From assembly GCA_020650975.1 (NCBI GenBank), contig JAIPMN010009487.1:1-20013 (forward strand): a DNA stretch of 20,013 bases, given 5' to 3'. Positions 1-10,590 of the stretch are shown here, one piece after another. Numbering within the stretch: position 1 is the first letter of the stretch; the number at the start of each line of letters is the position of its first letter. The notes under the pieces are model-generated. The model saw only the letters and a list, made by a program, of their open reading frames with translations. It was not told the DNA's origin and did no database searches. The position numbers and the translations under genes are program-made. The stretch comes from Apostichopus californicus (lineage: Eukaryota > Echinodermata > Holothuroidea > Aspidochirotida > Stichopodidae).

Positions 1-45
1 CAATCGATCGATCAATCAATCAATCTATCAGTCGATCAGTCAATG
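1..45. repeat. ATCA/ATCG tetranucleotide microsatellite
   Basis: Imperfect runs of a 4-bp unit (ATCG then ATCA, with ATCT and GTCG variants) open the window. It lies in an intron of the ORP gene whose next exon starts at 262. No function is evident. Confidence 0.8.
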
Positions 46-261
46 GAGCAAGGACATTTGCAATCATACAAATTGCTCTTAGGGTCTGAAGTACAAACCA
101 CTGTTGCTATGGCCTCCGACTGTTCTTTGCATGTTCTGACAGTCCTTTCCATACTTTTGAAGAAAAAACCAGAAAAATCTCTGTGACCAAACGAAATACA
201 ATGAGTTCAGACTTCACATAGTAGTAAACGTCTTTAAATTTCCTCCTTGTCCACCCTTTAG

Positions 262-397
262 ATTATGGAACGGAGTGACCGTGAACTTAAAGGCCAAGAA
301 AATAGAGAAGGCAACAGAATGTAAACGCTTCCTGGAGGAGAGGCAACGAAGAGAGGCAAAAGAGAGGAAAGAATCTGGTGCTAAGTATCAAACTAAG
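262..397 (+). CDS. Oxysterol-binding protein-related protein (ORP), penultimate coding exon (partial gene)
   Basis: This exon encodes the end of the OSBP-related ligand-binding domain. ORPs bind sterols and phosphoinositides such as PI4P and exchange them between membranes at contact sites. The acceptor is a pyrimidine stretch ending TTTAG at 260-261. The first base, 262, completes a codon begun in the preceding exon, and translation from 263 reads LWNGVTVNLKAKKIEKATE and then CKRFLEERQRREAKERKE. The LW..VT..L, A(T)E.K..LEERQR and (E)ARERKE patterns are typical of ORP C-termini. The donor is AAG|GTAAGG at 397/398, phase 0, and matches the phase-0 exon at 1168. The nearest relatives appear to be the ORP9/10/11 group, but that assignment is from memory and not certain. 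Earlier exons lie left of the window. The last 26 bases of this exon belong to the 71-bp tandem repeat that fills the start of the intron. Confidence 0.88.
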
Positions 398-803
398 GTA
401 AGGGCTATAAACCTTAAAACTATAGTCAGGTTGTTCATGCCCAATCTGGTGCTAAGTATCAACCTAAGGTAAGGGCTATAAACCTTAAAACTATAGTCAG
501 GTCATTCATGTCCAACCTGGTGCTAAGTATCAACCTAAGGTAAGGGCTATAAACCTTAAAACTATAGTCAGGTCATTCATGTCCAATCTGGTGCTAAGTA
601 TCAACCTAAGGTAAGGGCTATAAACCTTAAAACTATAGTCAGGTCATTCATGTCCAACCTGGTGCTAAGTATCAACCTAAGGTAAGGGCTATAAACCTTA
701 AAACTATAAGTCAGGTTGTTCATGCCCAATCTGGTGCTAAGTATCAACCTAAGGTAAGGGCTATAAACCTTAAACCTATAGTCAGGTTGTTCATGCCCAA
801 TCT
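372..803 (+). repeat. 71-bp minisatellite spanning an exon end and its splice donor
   Basis: Six full units start at 372, 443, 514, 585, 656 and 728, and a seventh stub starts at 799 and diverges after AATCT. Spacing is 71 bp except for one 72-bp step caused by an extra A near 710. Each unit holds 26 bp matching the end of the ORP exon followed by about 45 bp of intron-like sequence, so CTAAG|GTAAGG recurs with GT at 398, 469, 540, 611, 682 and 754. Copy 1, the real exon end, reads CAAACTAAG (Gln-Thr-Lys). All later copies read CAACCTAAG. The linkers come in two forms: TTGTTCATGCCC at the outer junctions and TCATTCATGTCC at the inner ones. Confidence 0.95.
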
Positions 804-1167
804 CTGATGAGAAGATGAGGTAATGTTTGCATTATTTGTTGAGATGTAAAAGTGTGTGAAGTAAAAGGTGCCCCAGGGCCAACCCCTCTTCTTTTCTTCA
901 AGTCCTGGATCCACCCCTGTTGACATGCCTAGTTTACCAAGAATTAAAAGAAACTGTCAAATCACAAGAGTGAGAAGATCGAATCTATACCAATTGAACT
1001 ATATCAGATAAACAGTGGTCTGTGTGGTGATGTAATTTACTGTGACCTTGTATGGTACCGACTTATAACTAGTATGCTATCGGCAGTATTGGTATGGTTT
1101 GATATAGGTGTTAATTCCAGAATTGTCACTAAACAACCCCCCTCACCCCCCATTTTTTGTTTTTCAG
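398..1167 (+). other. ORP last intron
   Basis: The intron runs from GTAAGG at 398 to TTTTTCAG at 1167. Its first 400 bp is the 71-bp array. The remainder (804-1167) holds no recognisable element apart from a C-rich then T-rich pyrimidine tract at about 1136-1164 just before the acceptor. The intron is phase 0 at both ends. Confidence 0.85.
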
Positions 1168-1422
1168 TTCTTCCAGGAGGATGGTGAATGTTGGGTCTAC
1201 CAGAATCCACTTCAGAAACGGTTAGAGGAACAGACCAAGTTATTTCTAGCCCAACAGAAAGATAACGAGAACATCACCCTCAACACCAATCAATCGAACA
1301 GTAGTTCGACAGCGTCCGCGACGTCCAGTCCCGAGAGGCTCCCTCCCGTAGAGAATCATTTTGACGGCTCTCCGTTGAAGACGGACGTACAGATTGCTCC
1401 TACGGGGAATTTGATGGACTGA
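1168..1422 (+). CDS. ORP last coding exon with C-terminus and stop
   Basis: After the acceptor TTTTTCAG the reading frame gives FFQEDGECWVYQNPLQKRL, the characteristic end of the ORP domain (F..EDGECWVY..PL.KR). A tail of about 65 residues follows, rich in Gln, Asn, Ser and Thr (TNQSNSSSTASATSSPERLP), and the frame stops at TGA 1420-1422. The join to the exon at 262-397 is in phase (…YQTK / FFQED…). The tail looks disordered, and it is longer than the few residues I recall after this motif in vertebrate ORP9-type proteins, though I cannot check that here. One SP dipeptide (SSPER) lies in the tail. The exon is clearly richer in G, C and CpG than the DNA around it, as are the PDE4 exons in this window. 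Confidence 0.9.
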   Translation, partial: FFQEDGECWVYQNPLQKRLEEQTKLFLAQQKDNENITLNTNQSNSSSTASATSSPERLPPVENHFDGSPLKTDVQIAPTGNLMD

Positions 1423-2892
1423 AATCTTGCCGGAAAAAAACATTTGAAGTAGACTAAATCACGAGGTGACAATCTGCCAGAGGTCATCGTCAACAATATT
1501 TGTGTTCCTAGCGTTAACTCCGTCATGGCTGCAAATTATTAGTGACAGTTCGAATATTTCTGTCAGAGAGCTGTTTTAATAATATTATAAAATGTAATTT
1601 ATGATGGACGGAAGAGGTGAAGTTTCTTGTTGTTACTCTATTTATATATGCATTGAAAGAAATATGCAAAACAAATGGAGTTCCATTTAATCATGTTAAA
1701 AGCAGATAGGCTGGTTGGTCTGTCCATTGTCCTGATGTTATCTGGCTGATTTAAGCGTTTATAATGGTATTTGTACTGCCTAGTTTGGTTTATTAGTGGC
1801 ATTGTTAAGTACATATGTAACGTTAAATTGGATGGTATGGAAGATGTCCCGGTCAGCCGAGCAGGTTTGGCTAAACGTTTATAGCCATTCCAACAAAAAA
1901 CTGTTCGACTGATTTTCACGAGAAACAAACTTTCCTGCAATTTTACTGCCATGACTGTAAGCACGGTAGAAGAGTGCAATGATTGTGTGTAGACAGGTGA
2001 GGGAGAATCGCTGTGTACTCTGGAAGCAGAAAGGATTCTGAATTTAAAATTCTGGGTAGATGCCCGAGAAAAAGAAAATAGACAACTCATTGTATAGTGA
2101 TTAATTTTGATGAAGACACAAGGGCATGTTTGGAATAGGGGCCAGAGAAGGAAGGTAGAGGCCTCACCCCTTCATGTCAATAAACCCTGTTTGGAAAGAG
2201 TTAGGGTTAATAGGGTGACTATGCTTTGATGTATGAATAGACTGTGTTATCCCTTAATGCTATCATATACACCAGGTCCCATCTTTAAGTTGCTTTAGAA
2301 GGTCTGCTTGTGCCTAATTTTGAAATTGACTCATGAATTAAAAAATTTGATAATTTTAAGAATGATTGATTCCAAGCTTCTTTAAAGTTTGAGATCATTA
2401 AGATTGCCTCCTCCATTCTCCCCTGCACCGCCCCCCAATACAAATTAACAAGAACAAGAACAAACCAACAAAATTAAACTAAACAAAACCTTCACCTGTG
2501 GGGTCAAAGTTGAAAACCTCTTAGTAATATAATAAAATATTTTTTGCCTCCCTGAGATTTTTCCAGACCAGCGAAAGCCGATGAAGCGTTTTTTTCTTAG
2601 AAGTTATAGAACAAAATAATTATGGGATTTATTGGCAATACATATGATTCTTGACTTAAAAAAGTCTAACCCTGGAAATAAATAGCATTGGAATATTGTT
2701 CCATCCCTAGCTGTCTCTCTGCTAGTGTAAATTATGTAAAGCCAGTTCTTACCTCAAGATGCATTTTTTCGTCGTATGCCCCACAAAATTTTGACGAGTC
2801 GAAAAAAGTAGCTTTCATTAAGTTTCATCTTCTTAATCTTGATCAATAAATTCATCAAGTTTTATCCAAATTTTTCCTAAAAAAAAAAAAAC
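1423..2892 (+). other. Putative ORP 3' UTR and downstream flank
   Basis: This is AT-rich sequence with no open frame that resembles a gene. AATAAA hexamers occur at 2179, 2531, 2677 and 2845, and I cannot tell which one, if any, sets the transcript end. An A-run (about 2879-2892) follows the last one by roughly 30 bp. It could be a genomic A-tract unrelated to polyadenylation. Confidence 0.45.
2179..2184 (+). promoter_or_regulatory. Candidate polyadenylation signal AATAAA (first after the ORP stop)
   Basis: This is the first canonical AATAAA on the + strand downstream of the ORP stop, about 760 bp from it. A GT-rich stretch (CCCTGTTTGG) follows directly. Further AATAAA copies at 2531, 2677 and 2845 are alternatives, so usage is inferred only. 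Confidence 0.3.
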
Positions 2893-3240
2893 CATTATAT
2901 GCCTTCATTTTTGTTAGTCATATTATTTGACATATTTTGTTTATATAGTCTTCTTGTACAGAAAAAGAACAAAAAAAACCAAAGTTGGTAAAATTCATCA
3001 TAAGTGAAACAGTAGCCAGTGTAATGATGACGAGAGTATCGACAGGATGTTAAGAACGTTACGTAATATTGTGCCGTTCAATTGGGTGGAGGCCAGACTT
3101 GAATTGTATCTGTACCCATAACTCCTAGTTTAGTGTAGGCGTCTGTGTTAAGACTCTCCCTCATGGATTTTTAATCAAACCCTTAGTACGGAATTTTGGA
3201 AATTTGGTGTAGAATACTTTGTACAAGATGGAGTACACAT

Positions 3241-3345
3241 ACCCATGGTTAGGCCCTCATACTTGTACTCATACCCATGCTTAGGCCCTTGTACTGGCAC
3301 TCATGCTTAGGCCCTTGTACTCATGCTGTTGTACTCATACTGTCA
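3241..3345 (+). repeat. Short tandem repeat, about 26-32 bp, three copies
   Basis: CTTAGGCCCTTGTACTCAT-like units recur, with TTAGGCCCT at 3249, 3281 and 3307 (spacing 32 and 26). The copies are imperfect and no function is apparent. Confidence 0.6.
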
Positions 3346-4648
3346 GTCTGCTGGTTGTGAGTTCTGTTCAGATTTGGTTCAACAAAAAAAAAATAATAAT
3401 AATTTTTTTTTGGAAGAAACATGGAACATTGGTAAAGTTATGGTATATTTCTATGTGAAGAATCCGATCCAACCCGGTGTTTATCAGTTCGAATCCCCAA
3501 ACTCTCACTATCGTAACTTTCCGAAAAATGTAACCGTTTTAACTGAGTTACCTTTTCACTGATGCAAATTTCTGAAATCTGTCTGTGAATTCTCCAAAAC
3601 TCTCTCTGTTTACAAATTTCCATTTTTGAATTTTTGACCCGGCTAATATTTTAATGTATAAGTGAAGAAATGAATCCAGTAGGAAAACTTGATTGTATGG
3701 GGGGTTTGGTTGGCGTGGGTGGGGGCATGAAAGGTTGGGGTAAAGGGATCACCTGGGCATTGTACCTAGGACATTGTATGTGCAAGATAATGATCCTTTA
3801 CCTGGTGGAGAGAGGGGTACCAAGATAGGGTAGATGATCAAGCGTAGTTAGTTTATAAATATCCTTGTCAAGGATCTTTGGCATGTTAATATCACATGGA
3901 GCAGTTTGTAGGTGTTTAAAAACTATTCTGTAACAGCATAAGCACTGCCTTTAGCCAATCAATCAACATTTTAAATTATGTTAAAGACATTTCACATGAC
4001 ATTACCAGCCAAAATTGCTTCTCTATATGACTATCAACAATTGACACCATAAAAATTGACACCATTAATATGAGTTTCCATGTATTAATGATTAGGTCAG
4101 TGGACATTTTCTGTGAAAGCGGACTTACACTATATCAAATCATCAATTTTATGGTCCATTTGCTCCAAAACTCTGGCATATGGTCTGTCTTCTCTAGCGA
4201 GCTGAAATAATTATAATTTTGTGGATTTTTTGATAGTTTTTAGCCTTGCTTAGAAGCTGTTTAGATATTTATATTGGAGACAAATGAGTAATTGGGACAG
4301 AAATTCCTGGTCTATGATTTTTTTTATTTCGCTATAGTTTGGGTAAGACAATGGGAATCTCATACTAATTTCAAATTGGTTTGGTACATGCAGCAGGTGA
4401 AAATTGTTCTATTTTATACATTTGGTATTAGGACATTGGTTTTGGGTGAGAGGTGAAATTGTTAACAGATTAGTTTCTCATGATTTGGATTGAGGGCGGC
4501 AGGGTCTAGACATCTCATTACAATGTTTAAATTTTATGTTCATTTTGGCCCACTCTTCATCACAATCCTCCTCCTCCTCTTTAGTAGCTGTTATGACAAA
4601 GGATGAGTAGTGTCTCTTTGGTGAGATGGAGATTGGAAGATGTGATTT

Positions 4649-4670
4649 GGGGGGGGGGGGTGGGGGGGGG
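4649..4670 (+). repeat. Near-pure G tract
   Basis: A run of 20-odd G broken by one T. It could form a G-quadruplex, or it may be a slippage-prone stretch where assembly is unreliable. Confidence 0.7.
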
Positions 4671-6002
4671 AAAGCAAGTAGTGAATTATCTTAATAGCTT
4701 TACCAGCTCAAAACTGGTCTGGGAGCAGGGTTTTGAGGCAAAGATATTCCAGTTGATTTGTGATAGATGTTATTTTTTATTGTTCTAAGCTGTGACAGGT
4801 AAGGACTTGAATGACACAGCAGTTTATAATATCCTAAGGCACCGTTTTTCAATATGATGAATTGTTGGCTTCAGTTTTACCTGAACTTATCAGAAATGTT
4901 AAAATTTTCCAAAATATGCTTACATTCCATCTAAGTAAGACACACATTGAACCTCTGCTTTGTTACACATAGATAGCCTATCAGTAGAGAGTAGTAACTA
5001 ATAGTTTTATCATTGGGTTTCTCCAATGTTTTTCTGAAGATGTTATTTCTCAACAGCTTTACACTCGGATGCAAGCCCAAACAGTCGCCGATTTGAAAAA
5101 AATTATCAAAATTATGTTCTTACCAATATGAGGTGAAGCTTGAACAGAAGGAATATGTTATGACTAATTATAGTTATGGGGGTAATGATAGTAATGGGGC
5201 TAATGCAAGTAATGAGGCTAATGTAGCAAACATCTACAGCTTTTAAATGTATGATGTTATTCTATTCATGGGTCCATCACATAACCTTTTCTTCTTGGTA
5301 GACCTAAATTGCTTGTGCTTAGGACTAGCAATGACAACCTTCAGTGGAGGAAACAGTTTAAATGGAGTAGTGAAAATATTGAGGTCTTGTTGCAGACGTG
5401 GAATTAACAAATAGCAAGGCAATCAGTCTCTGACTGTGATTATCTGCTGGCTCTCTTACTTTGAGGTTATATGACAGCGTTTTAATAATGCCCCAAAAAT
5501 CATGATATTATGTTAAGGTTTGCACTGGAAATGGCAACTTATTTTTCCTATCTAATCGGGCACACGGTTCTTAATAAATAGAGGTCTGGTTTAATAGTAC
5601 TGGGAAGCCTCTGTTGGAAGCAAACAGTAGCTATGGATGAAAGAAAATATATGTGAAGGAACAGAAATCACATATTGTATCTTTTTTATTTAAATTTGTT
5701 TTTGTTGATTAATTTGTTCCTTTACTGGCCTGGCTATGTGCCTGTTTGTCTGTCTGCCTGTGTGTGTGTCTGCAGTGCTTGTTCATTAGTTCGCCTCCAT
5801 TATATTCTTGATCCTATCTAGGCTCGAGAGGATTACTTATTTAAAGGGCAGTTTTTTATGTTGATATCTGATGATATAACCCTAAACAAACAGGAACAAT
5901 TTTGATAAAATTGCTTTCAATATTTTCAATGTAAAAAAATATGTAAAATGTCTGGAATTTTTCTCCAAGCAGCTGTTTGCATCTGGTGAGCAATTTTACA
6001 AT

Positions 6003-7590
6003 ATCACAGGGTCTGATCAGTGTTCACATAACCAATCACAGGGTCTGATCAGTGCTCACACAGCGAATCACAGGGTCTTATCAGCATTCACACGACGAAT
6101 CACAGTGTTTGATCTGATCAGTGTTCACACGATGGTCTGATCAGCACTCAGCACCAGGGTCTGATCAGCACCAGGGTCTGATCAGCACTCGCAAAACCAA
6201 TCACAGGGTCTGGTCAGCATTCACACGACGAATCACAGGGTCTGATCAGTTCTTACAACAATTCACAGGGTCCGGTCAGCACTCACACGGTGAATCACAG
6301 GGTCGGGTCAGCATTCACACGACCAATCACAGGGTCTGGTCAGCATTCACACGACGAATCACAGGGTCTGATCAGTTCTTATAACAATTCACAGGGTCCG
6401 GTCAGCACTCACACAGTGAATCACAGGGTCGGGTCAGCATCCACACGACCAATCACAGAGTCTGGTCAGCATTCACACGACTAATCACAGGGTCTGATCA
6501 GTTCTTACAACAATTCACAGGGTCCGGTCAGCACTCACACGGTGAATCACAGGGTCGGGTCAGCATTCACACGACCAATCACAGGGTCGGGTCAGCATTC
6601 ACACGACGAATCACAGGGTCTGATCAGTTCTTATAACAATTCACAGGGTCCGGTCAGCACTCACACAGTGAATCACAGGGTCGGGTCAGCATTCACACGA
6701 CCAATCACAGGGTCGGGTCAGCATTCACACGACCAATCACAGGGTCGGGTCAGCATTCACACGACGAATCACAGGGTCTGATCAGTTCTTATAACAATTC
6801 ACAGGGTCCGGTCAGCACTCACACGGTGAATCACAGGGTCGGGTCAGCATTCACACGACCAATCACAGGGTCGGGTCAGCATTCACACGACCAATCGGAG
6901 GGTCTGATCAGTTCTTATAACAATTCACAGGGTCCGGTCAGCACTCACACGGTGAATCACAGGGCCGGGTCAGCATTCACACGACCAATCACAGGGTCTT
7001 ATCAGCATTCACACGACGAATCACAGGGTCTGATCAGTTCTCATAACAATTCACAGGGTCCGGTCAGCACTCACACGGTGAATCACAGGGTCGGGTCAGC
7101 ATTCACACGACCAATCACAAGGTTGGGTCAGCATTCACACGACCAATCACAGGGTCGGGTCAGCATTCACACGACCAATCACAGGGTCGGGTCAGCATTC
7201 ACACGGTGAATCACAGGGTCTGATCAGTTCTTATAACAATTCACAGGGTCCGGTCAGCACTCACACGGTGAATCACAGGGTCGGGTCAGCATTCACACGA
7301 CCAATCACAGGGTCTGGTCAGCATTCACACGACGAATCACAGGGTCTGATCAGTTCTTATAACAATTCACAGGGTCCAGTCAGCACTCACACGGTGAATC
7401 ACAGGGTCGGGTCAGCATTCACACGACCAATCACAGGGTCTGGTCAGCATTCACACGACTAATCACAGGGTCTGATCAGTTCTTACAACAATTCACAGGG
7501 TCCGGTCAGCACTCACACGGTGAATCACAGGGTCGGATCAGCATTCACACGACCAATCACAGGGTGGGGTCAGCATTCACACGACGAATC
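6003..7590 (+). repeat. Higher-order minisatellite array (32-bp monomers, 126-bp unit)
   Basis: About 1.6 kb, roughly 50 monomers. The basic monomer is about 32 bp (AATCACAGGGTC…GTCAGCATTCACACGACC). Four monomer types of 29, 33, 32 and 32 bp form a 126-bp higher-order unit, marked by TCTGATCAGTTCTTA at 6241, 6367, 6493, 6619, 6777, 6903, 7029, 7219, 7345 and 7471. Spacing is 126 bp except for 158 (one extra 32-mer) and 190 (two extra). The left edge (6003-6240) is irregular and dominated by the palindrome CTGATCAG. The 126-bp length is a multiple of three, which keeps long stretches free of stops on the + strand. I do not regard these open frames as genes. Confidence 0.96.
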
Positions 7591-8997
7591 GGACCCAGGA
7601 CAAGTGTAATCAGAGCTTCAGTCTTGTTCTTTCGTGCTGATATTCGCATTGCCATAAAGCTGACCAATTTAAGTATTTAGTTACTTTTCAGTGAACCAGT
7701 GGTCACTCTTATTTTTTATAAGTATTATATGTTAAAGTGGAGGGAGACTTTACAAAACTATAACCCTACCGTGATACAAGTCATAATTAATGGTGTGTTA
7801 TGAATGAATCCATGTGGCTATTTATATTTTTTCAAAATATGAAAGCTATCAAGAGGAACTGTTGTTTAAAAAAAAAAAAAAAAAAACCCATACACAAAAA
7901 ATGACCATTTTGAAGCTCAAGAAAAAGATTTCAGATTAAAGGTCATAGCTCTGCAAGTCATGACAAATTCATACATAATCATTTTTTTTTATTATATTAA
8001 ACTGATATTTACAAGGTCACACATCTCAATATATCACAACATATATATATAAAGTACTCCCATAATTCCATTCAATAATATTAATAAATTGTCTAAAGTG
8101 ACAGTATTATAGTACAAATAATGATAATAATAATAATAATAATGATTTTCTACTCTTTTTAGTTCAGCAGAAAAAGGAAAAAAAAGGAGAGGAAAAAAAA
8201 GGAGAAAACTGCACAACCTCACTTCCAACAGAATACTTGTTATTTGCTTTTCTTTAAATTGCATGAGCTAACAATTCTATTAATGAACCATATCAATAGG
8301 AAATGAATAAGCCAAAAAAACAAAAAAAACCCAGAAAACTTAGTCAAAATTAAAAGTCAGTTCTAGAAAATCGTAATTTGCATCTACCTATTGATGGAAC
8401 TTTGGTTGAAACATTTATTAAAAAGAGGAAGAAAAGGCTAGATTTTTTACTGCACTCTATTTCAGATTTTGCAAAATATGGAAGAAAGGTGGATATTCCA
8501 TTATTTTTTTTCTACAAATAATACCACTTTTTAAAGACAAAATGACTAACCACTTAAAAATTTTGTGAAATATATTACTATATTTGTAAAAGTGCTGATG
8601 GTGGAATAAAACTGAAAATGAAGTTAAATTCCCAGGACAATACACGAAACAGACTGTCAAAATAATTTACTGAGAGTTGTGCAAAAACACAAAATTCAAC
8701 CTACTTTGAAATTAGTCCTACACCGTTGTCCAAACATATTTATCAAAGATTAATCGCTGAATATTTATTTTAATAGTACGTTTATCTTTCATATCTTTAA
8801 CAGTGGTTACACCATATGTTAAGTTACTCAATATTGTAGTTTTCAATTTGGAAACTTTTCTGATTGGTTTTGATATTGAAAAAATCTTCTTCCATTTGCA
8901 TTGAATTCTTTCATGCATGGAGTACATTTTATGTGGTATATGCCATTACTACCAATCCACCGTTCTTGGTATTGTTAGCAAGTGTAGTCTCCCACAC
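7591..8997. other. AT-rich intergenic DNA
   Basis: No gene was recognised. The stretch contains an A-run of about 18 at 7869-7887, an (AAT)n microsatellite at about 8120-8145, and purine-rich AAAAGG runs at 8170-8205. Open frames here are short, low in complexity and AT-driven. Confidence 0.6.
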
Positions 8998-9006
8998 GTA
9001 GGCCCA

Positions 9007-9088
9007 CTCCTCTTCACCCAGCCCCCTCCCCTTCACCCAGCCCCCTCCCCTTCACCCAGCCCTCTCCTCTTCACCCAGCCCTCTCCCT
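9007..9088 (+). repeat. 19-bp pyrimidine-rich tandem repeat, four copies
   Basis: TTCACCCAGCCC(C/T)CTCCCC-type units, with TTCACCCA at 9013, 9032, 9051 and 9070, are exactly 19 bp apart. One strand is almost purely C and T, apart from the shared CACCCAG core. Confidence 0.85.
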
Positions 9089-9829
9089 GCCCAAAAACCG
9101 AGAGAGTAAAGTACAAATGCCAAAGGTGATGCATTTTCATTCAATCCAATAGAGCATGATTATTTTGAGAGAAAAAAACAGACTGATTATTTGCATTCAT
9201 TTTTTTTTTATAGAATTCCTGACGAGTTCTCTTGAACATTGTTGTGAAAACTTTATGATGATTCAGCCTCTTAGTAGTTGTCCACACATTTTCTTATTGG
9301 CCATCAAACTATTAAATTTTAGCTCCTTCCCTAGTATTGACTGTTCACAAAGGAAGCGATATAAAAGAAAAACAGTTGCTTTATGGATATTTAATCTGAT
9401 GCACATCATCTTAAAACCATGAAAGAGGAAAAAAGCAGTCCAAGCTGTGGATACACACATCATGCATAAATGACTAAATGCATAAATTACTCTAGAGTAC
9501 TTCTCAAGTAGGAATAAGGTTTGGATAAAAGTTATGACATAAGAAAAGAGAAAAAAGAGTATCAAGGTTTTCAAACAGTCCAAAGAATTTAAGAAAAAGA
9601 AGGAGAAGAAGAAGATGAAGGAACAACGTTCCTGACGCAAATTTACCTTTTGCGAGAATTAAGATAACAGAAATAACAGGTGTTAAATATTAAATATCGT
9701 TAAGAGATATGAGAGTGTCACTTCAGAGAGGGAGTAATAAGAACATGACTGTTTGACAGGGGAGGTAGTAAAAGACAACATCGGTTGTATGCTCACAGAT
9801 GATGGCAGTTATAACTTGATCACTCTTTA
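9089..9829. other. Intergenic DNA, nothing recognised
   Basis: AT-rich. It includes a purine-rich AAGAAGGAGAAGAAG stretch near 9595-9620. No exon with supportable splice sites or family similarity was seen. Confidence 0.55.
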
Positions 9830-10590
9830 AGGTAGGGGGGGGGCAGTAACAATACAATGACCCTCCAGAGGGCAGCATTGACAAGACCCCCCATGAGGGC
9901 AGCATCGACAAGACCCCCCATACATAACATTATATCAACATGATGACTCCAAGATTAATTAGTAACATGATCAGCACCAAGACGAAACGGAGTGACCTCA
10001 GTCCAATATGGAGGTGCAGCTGTGGTAGCAATGTTATGACCTTAAAGATCAGGCAGTGTTACTCTCTGCTAGAATGCAGTAACAACATGATGACACAAGG
10101 ACCAACATGATGACACAAGGAACAACATGATGACTCCAAGTGTAATTTAGGAGCAACATAATGTAACATAATAGAAAAGATGTGACATCACTCTAAGATG
10201 GAGGAAACAGCCACCTCATTACTCAAAGAGCAGGCAGTGTGGATCATGTAAGAGGGAGGCAGTAACAACATGATGACACAAGGAACAACATGATGACCCC
10301 AAGTGTAATTCAGCAGCAACATAATAGAAAAGATGTGACATCCCTCTAAGATGGATGAAACAGCCACCTTGTTACTCAAAGAGTAGGCAGTGTGAAGCCC
10401 TGCTAGAGGGAGGCAGTAACTATGTAATTCCTCCAAGAGTAACTTAATAACAACAGAATCATTCCAATTTGTCAAAGCAATGATATCACGCCAAGATGGA
10501 AGGTAAGAGCAACATTATGACTCAAAGATCAGGCAATGTTCTCCAGTAGCAACATGATGACTCCAGGAGGGTGCAATAACAACATTCATT
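9830..10590 (+). repeat. Degenerate long tandem repeat (about 150-170 bp units with internal short repeats)
   Basis: Two well-matched copies start ATAGAAAAGATGTGACATC at 10171 and 10324, 153 bp apart. Both continue through a conserved AAACAGCCACCT…CAGGCAGTGTG region into GAGGGAGGCAGTAAC. Weaker copies lie on each side, at about 9985-10110 and 10485-10590 (AAAGATCAGGCA). AACATGATGACNCAAGG (N = A or C) is itself locally repeated at about 10083-10140 and again at 10268-10300. At 9861-9920 a further short duplication repeats GAGGGCAGCAT(T/C)GACAAGA. Confidence 0.8.

Larger units (their letters stand above)
2893..6002. other. Intergenic DNA without recognisable genes
   Basis: No exon-like open frame with splice borders or family similarity was seen on either strand. 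Minor features are a three-copy repeat at 3249-3330, a G-run at 4649-4670, a short imperfect TAATG(G)GGCTAATG repeat near 5165-5222, and a GTTCGAATCCCC stretch at 3487-3498 that resembles a tRNA B box without a convincing tRNA around it. Confidence 0.6.

Noticed and set aside
398-472. Continuation of the ORP reading frame past 397 to TAA at 470
   Set aside because: This is read-through into the intron repeat. A consensus donor at 397/398 joins in phase to the exon at 1168, which continues the ORP domain.
1638-2090. 150-codon open frame on the - strand behind the ORP stop
   Set aside because: AT-rich, no recognisable domain, no splice context, and it overlaps the probable ORP 3' UTR.
3440-3510. 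tRNA-like stretch around GTTCGAATCCCC
   Set aside because: Only a B-box-like motif. No A box or stems at the right spacing.
6121-7462. Chain of + strand open frames encoding repeated NHRVGSAFTRPITGS-type peptides
   Set aside because: They exist only because the repeat unit is 126 bp (42 codons) and lacks stops in one frame. They break at each 158- or 190-bp step, have no splice or start context, and show no family similarity.
9263-9640. 125-codon - strand open frame rich in Phe and Leu
   Set aside because: Its composition follows from A-rich + strand sequence. No domain, start context or splice evidence.
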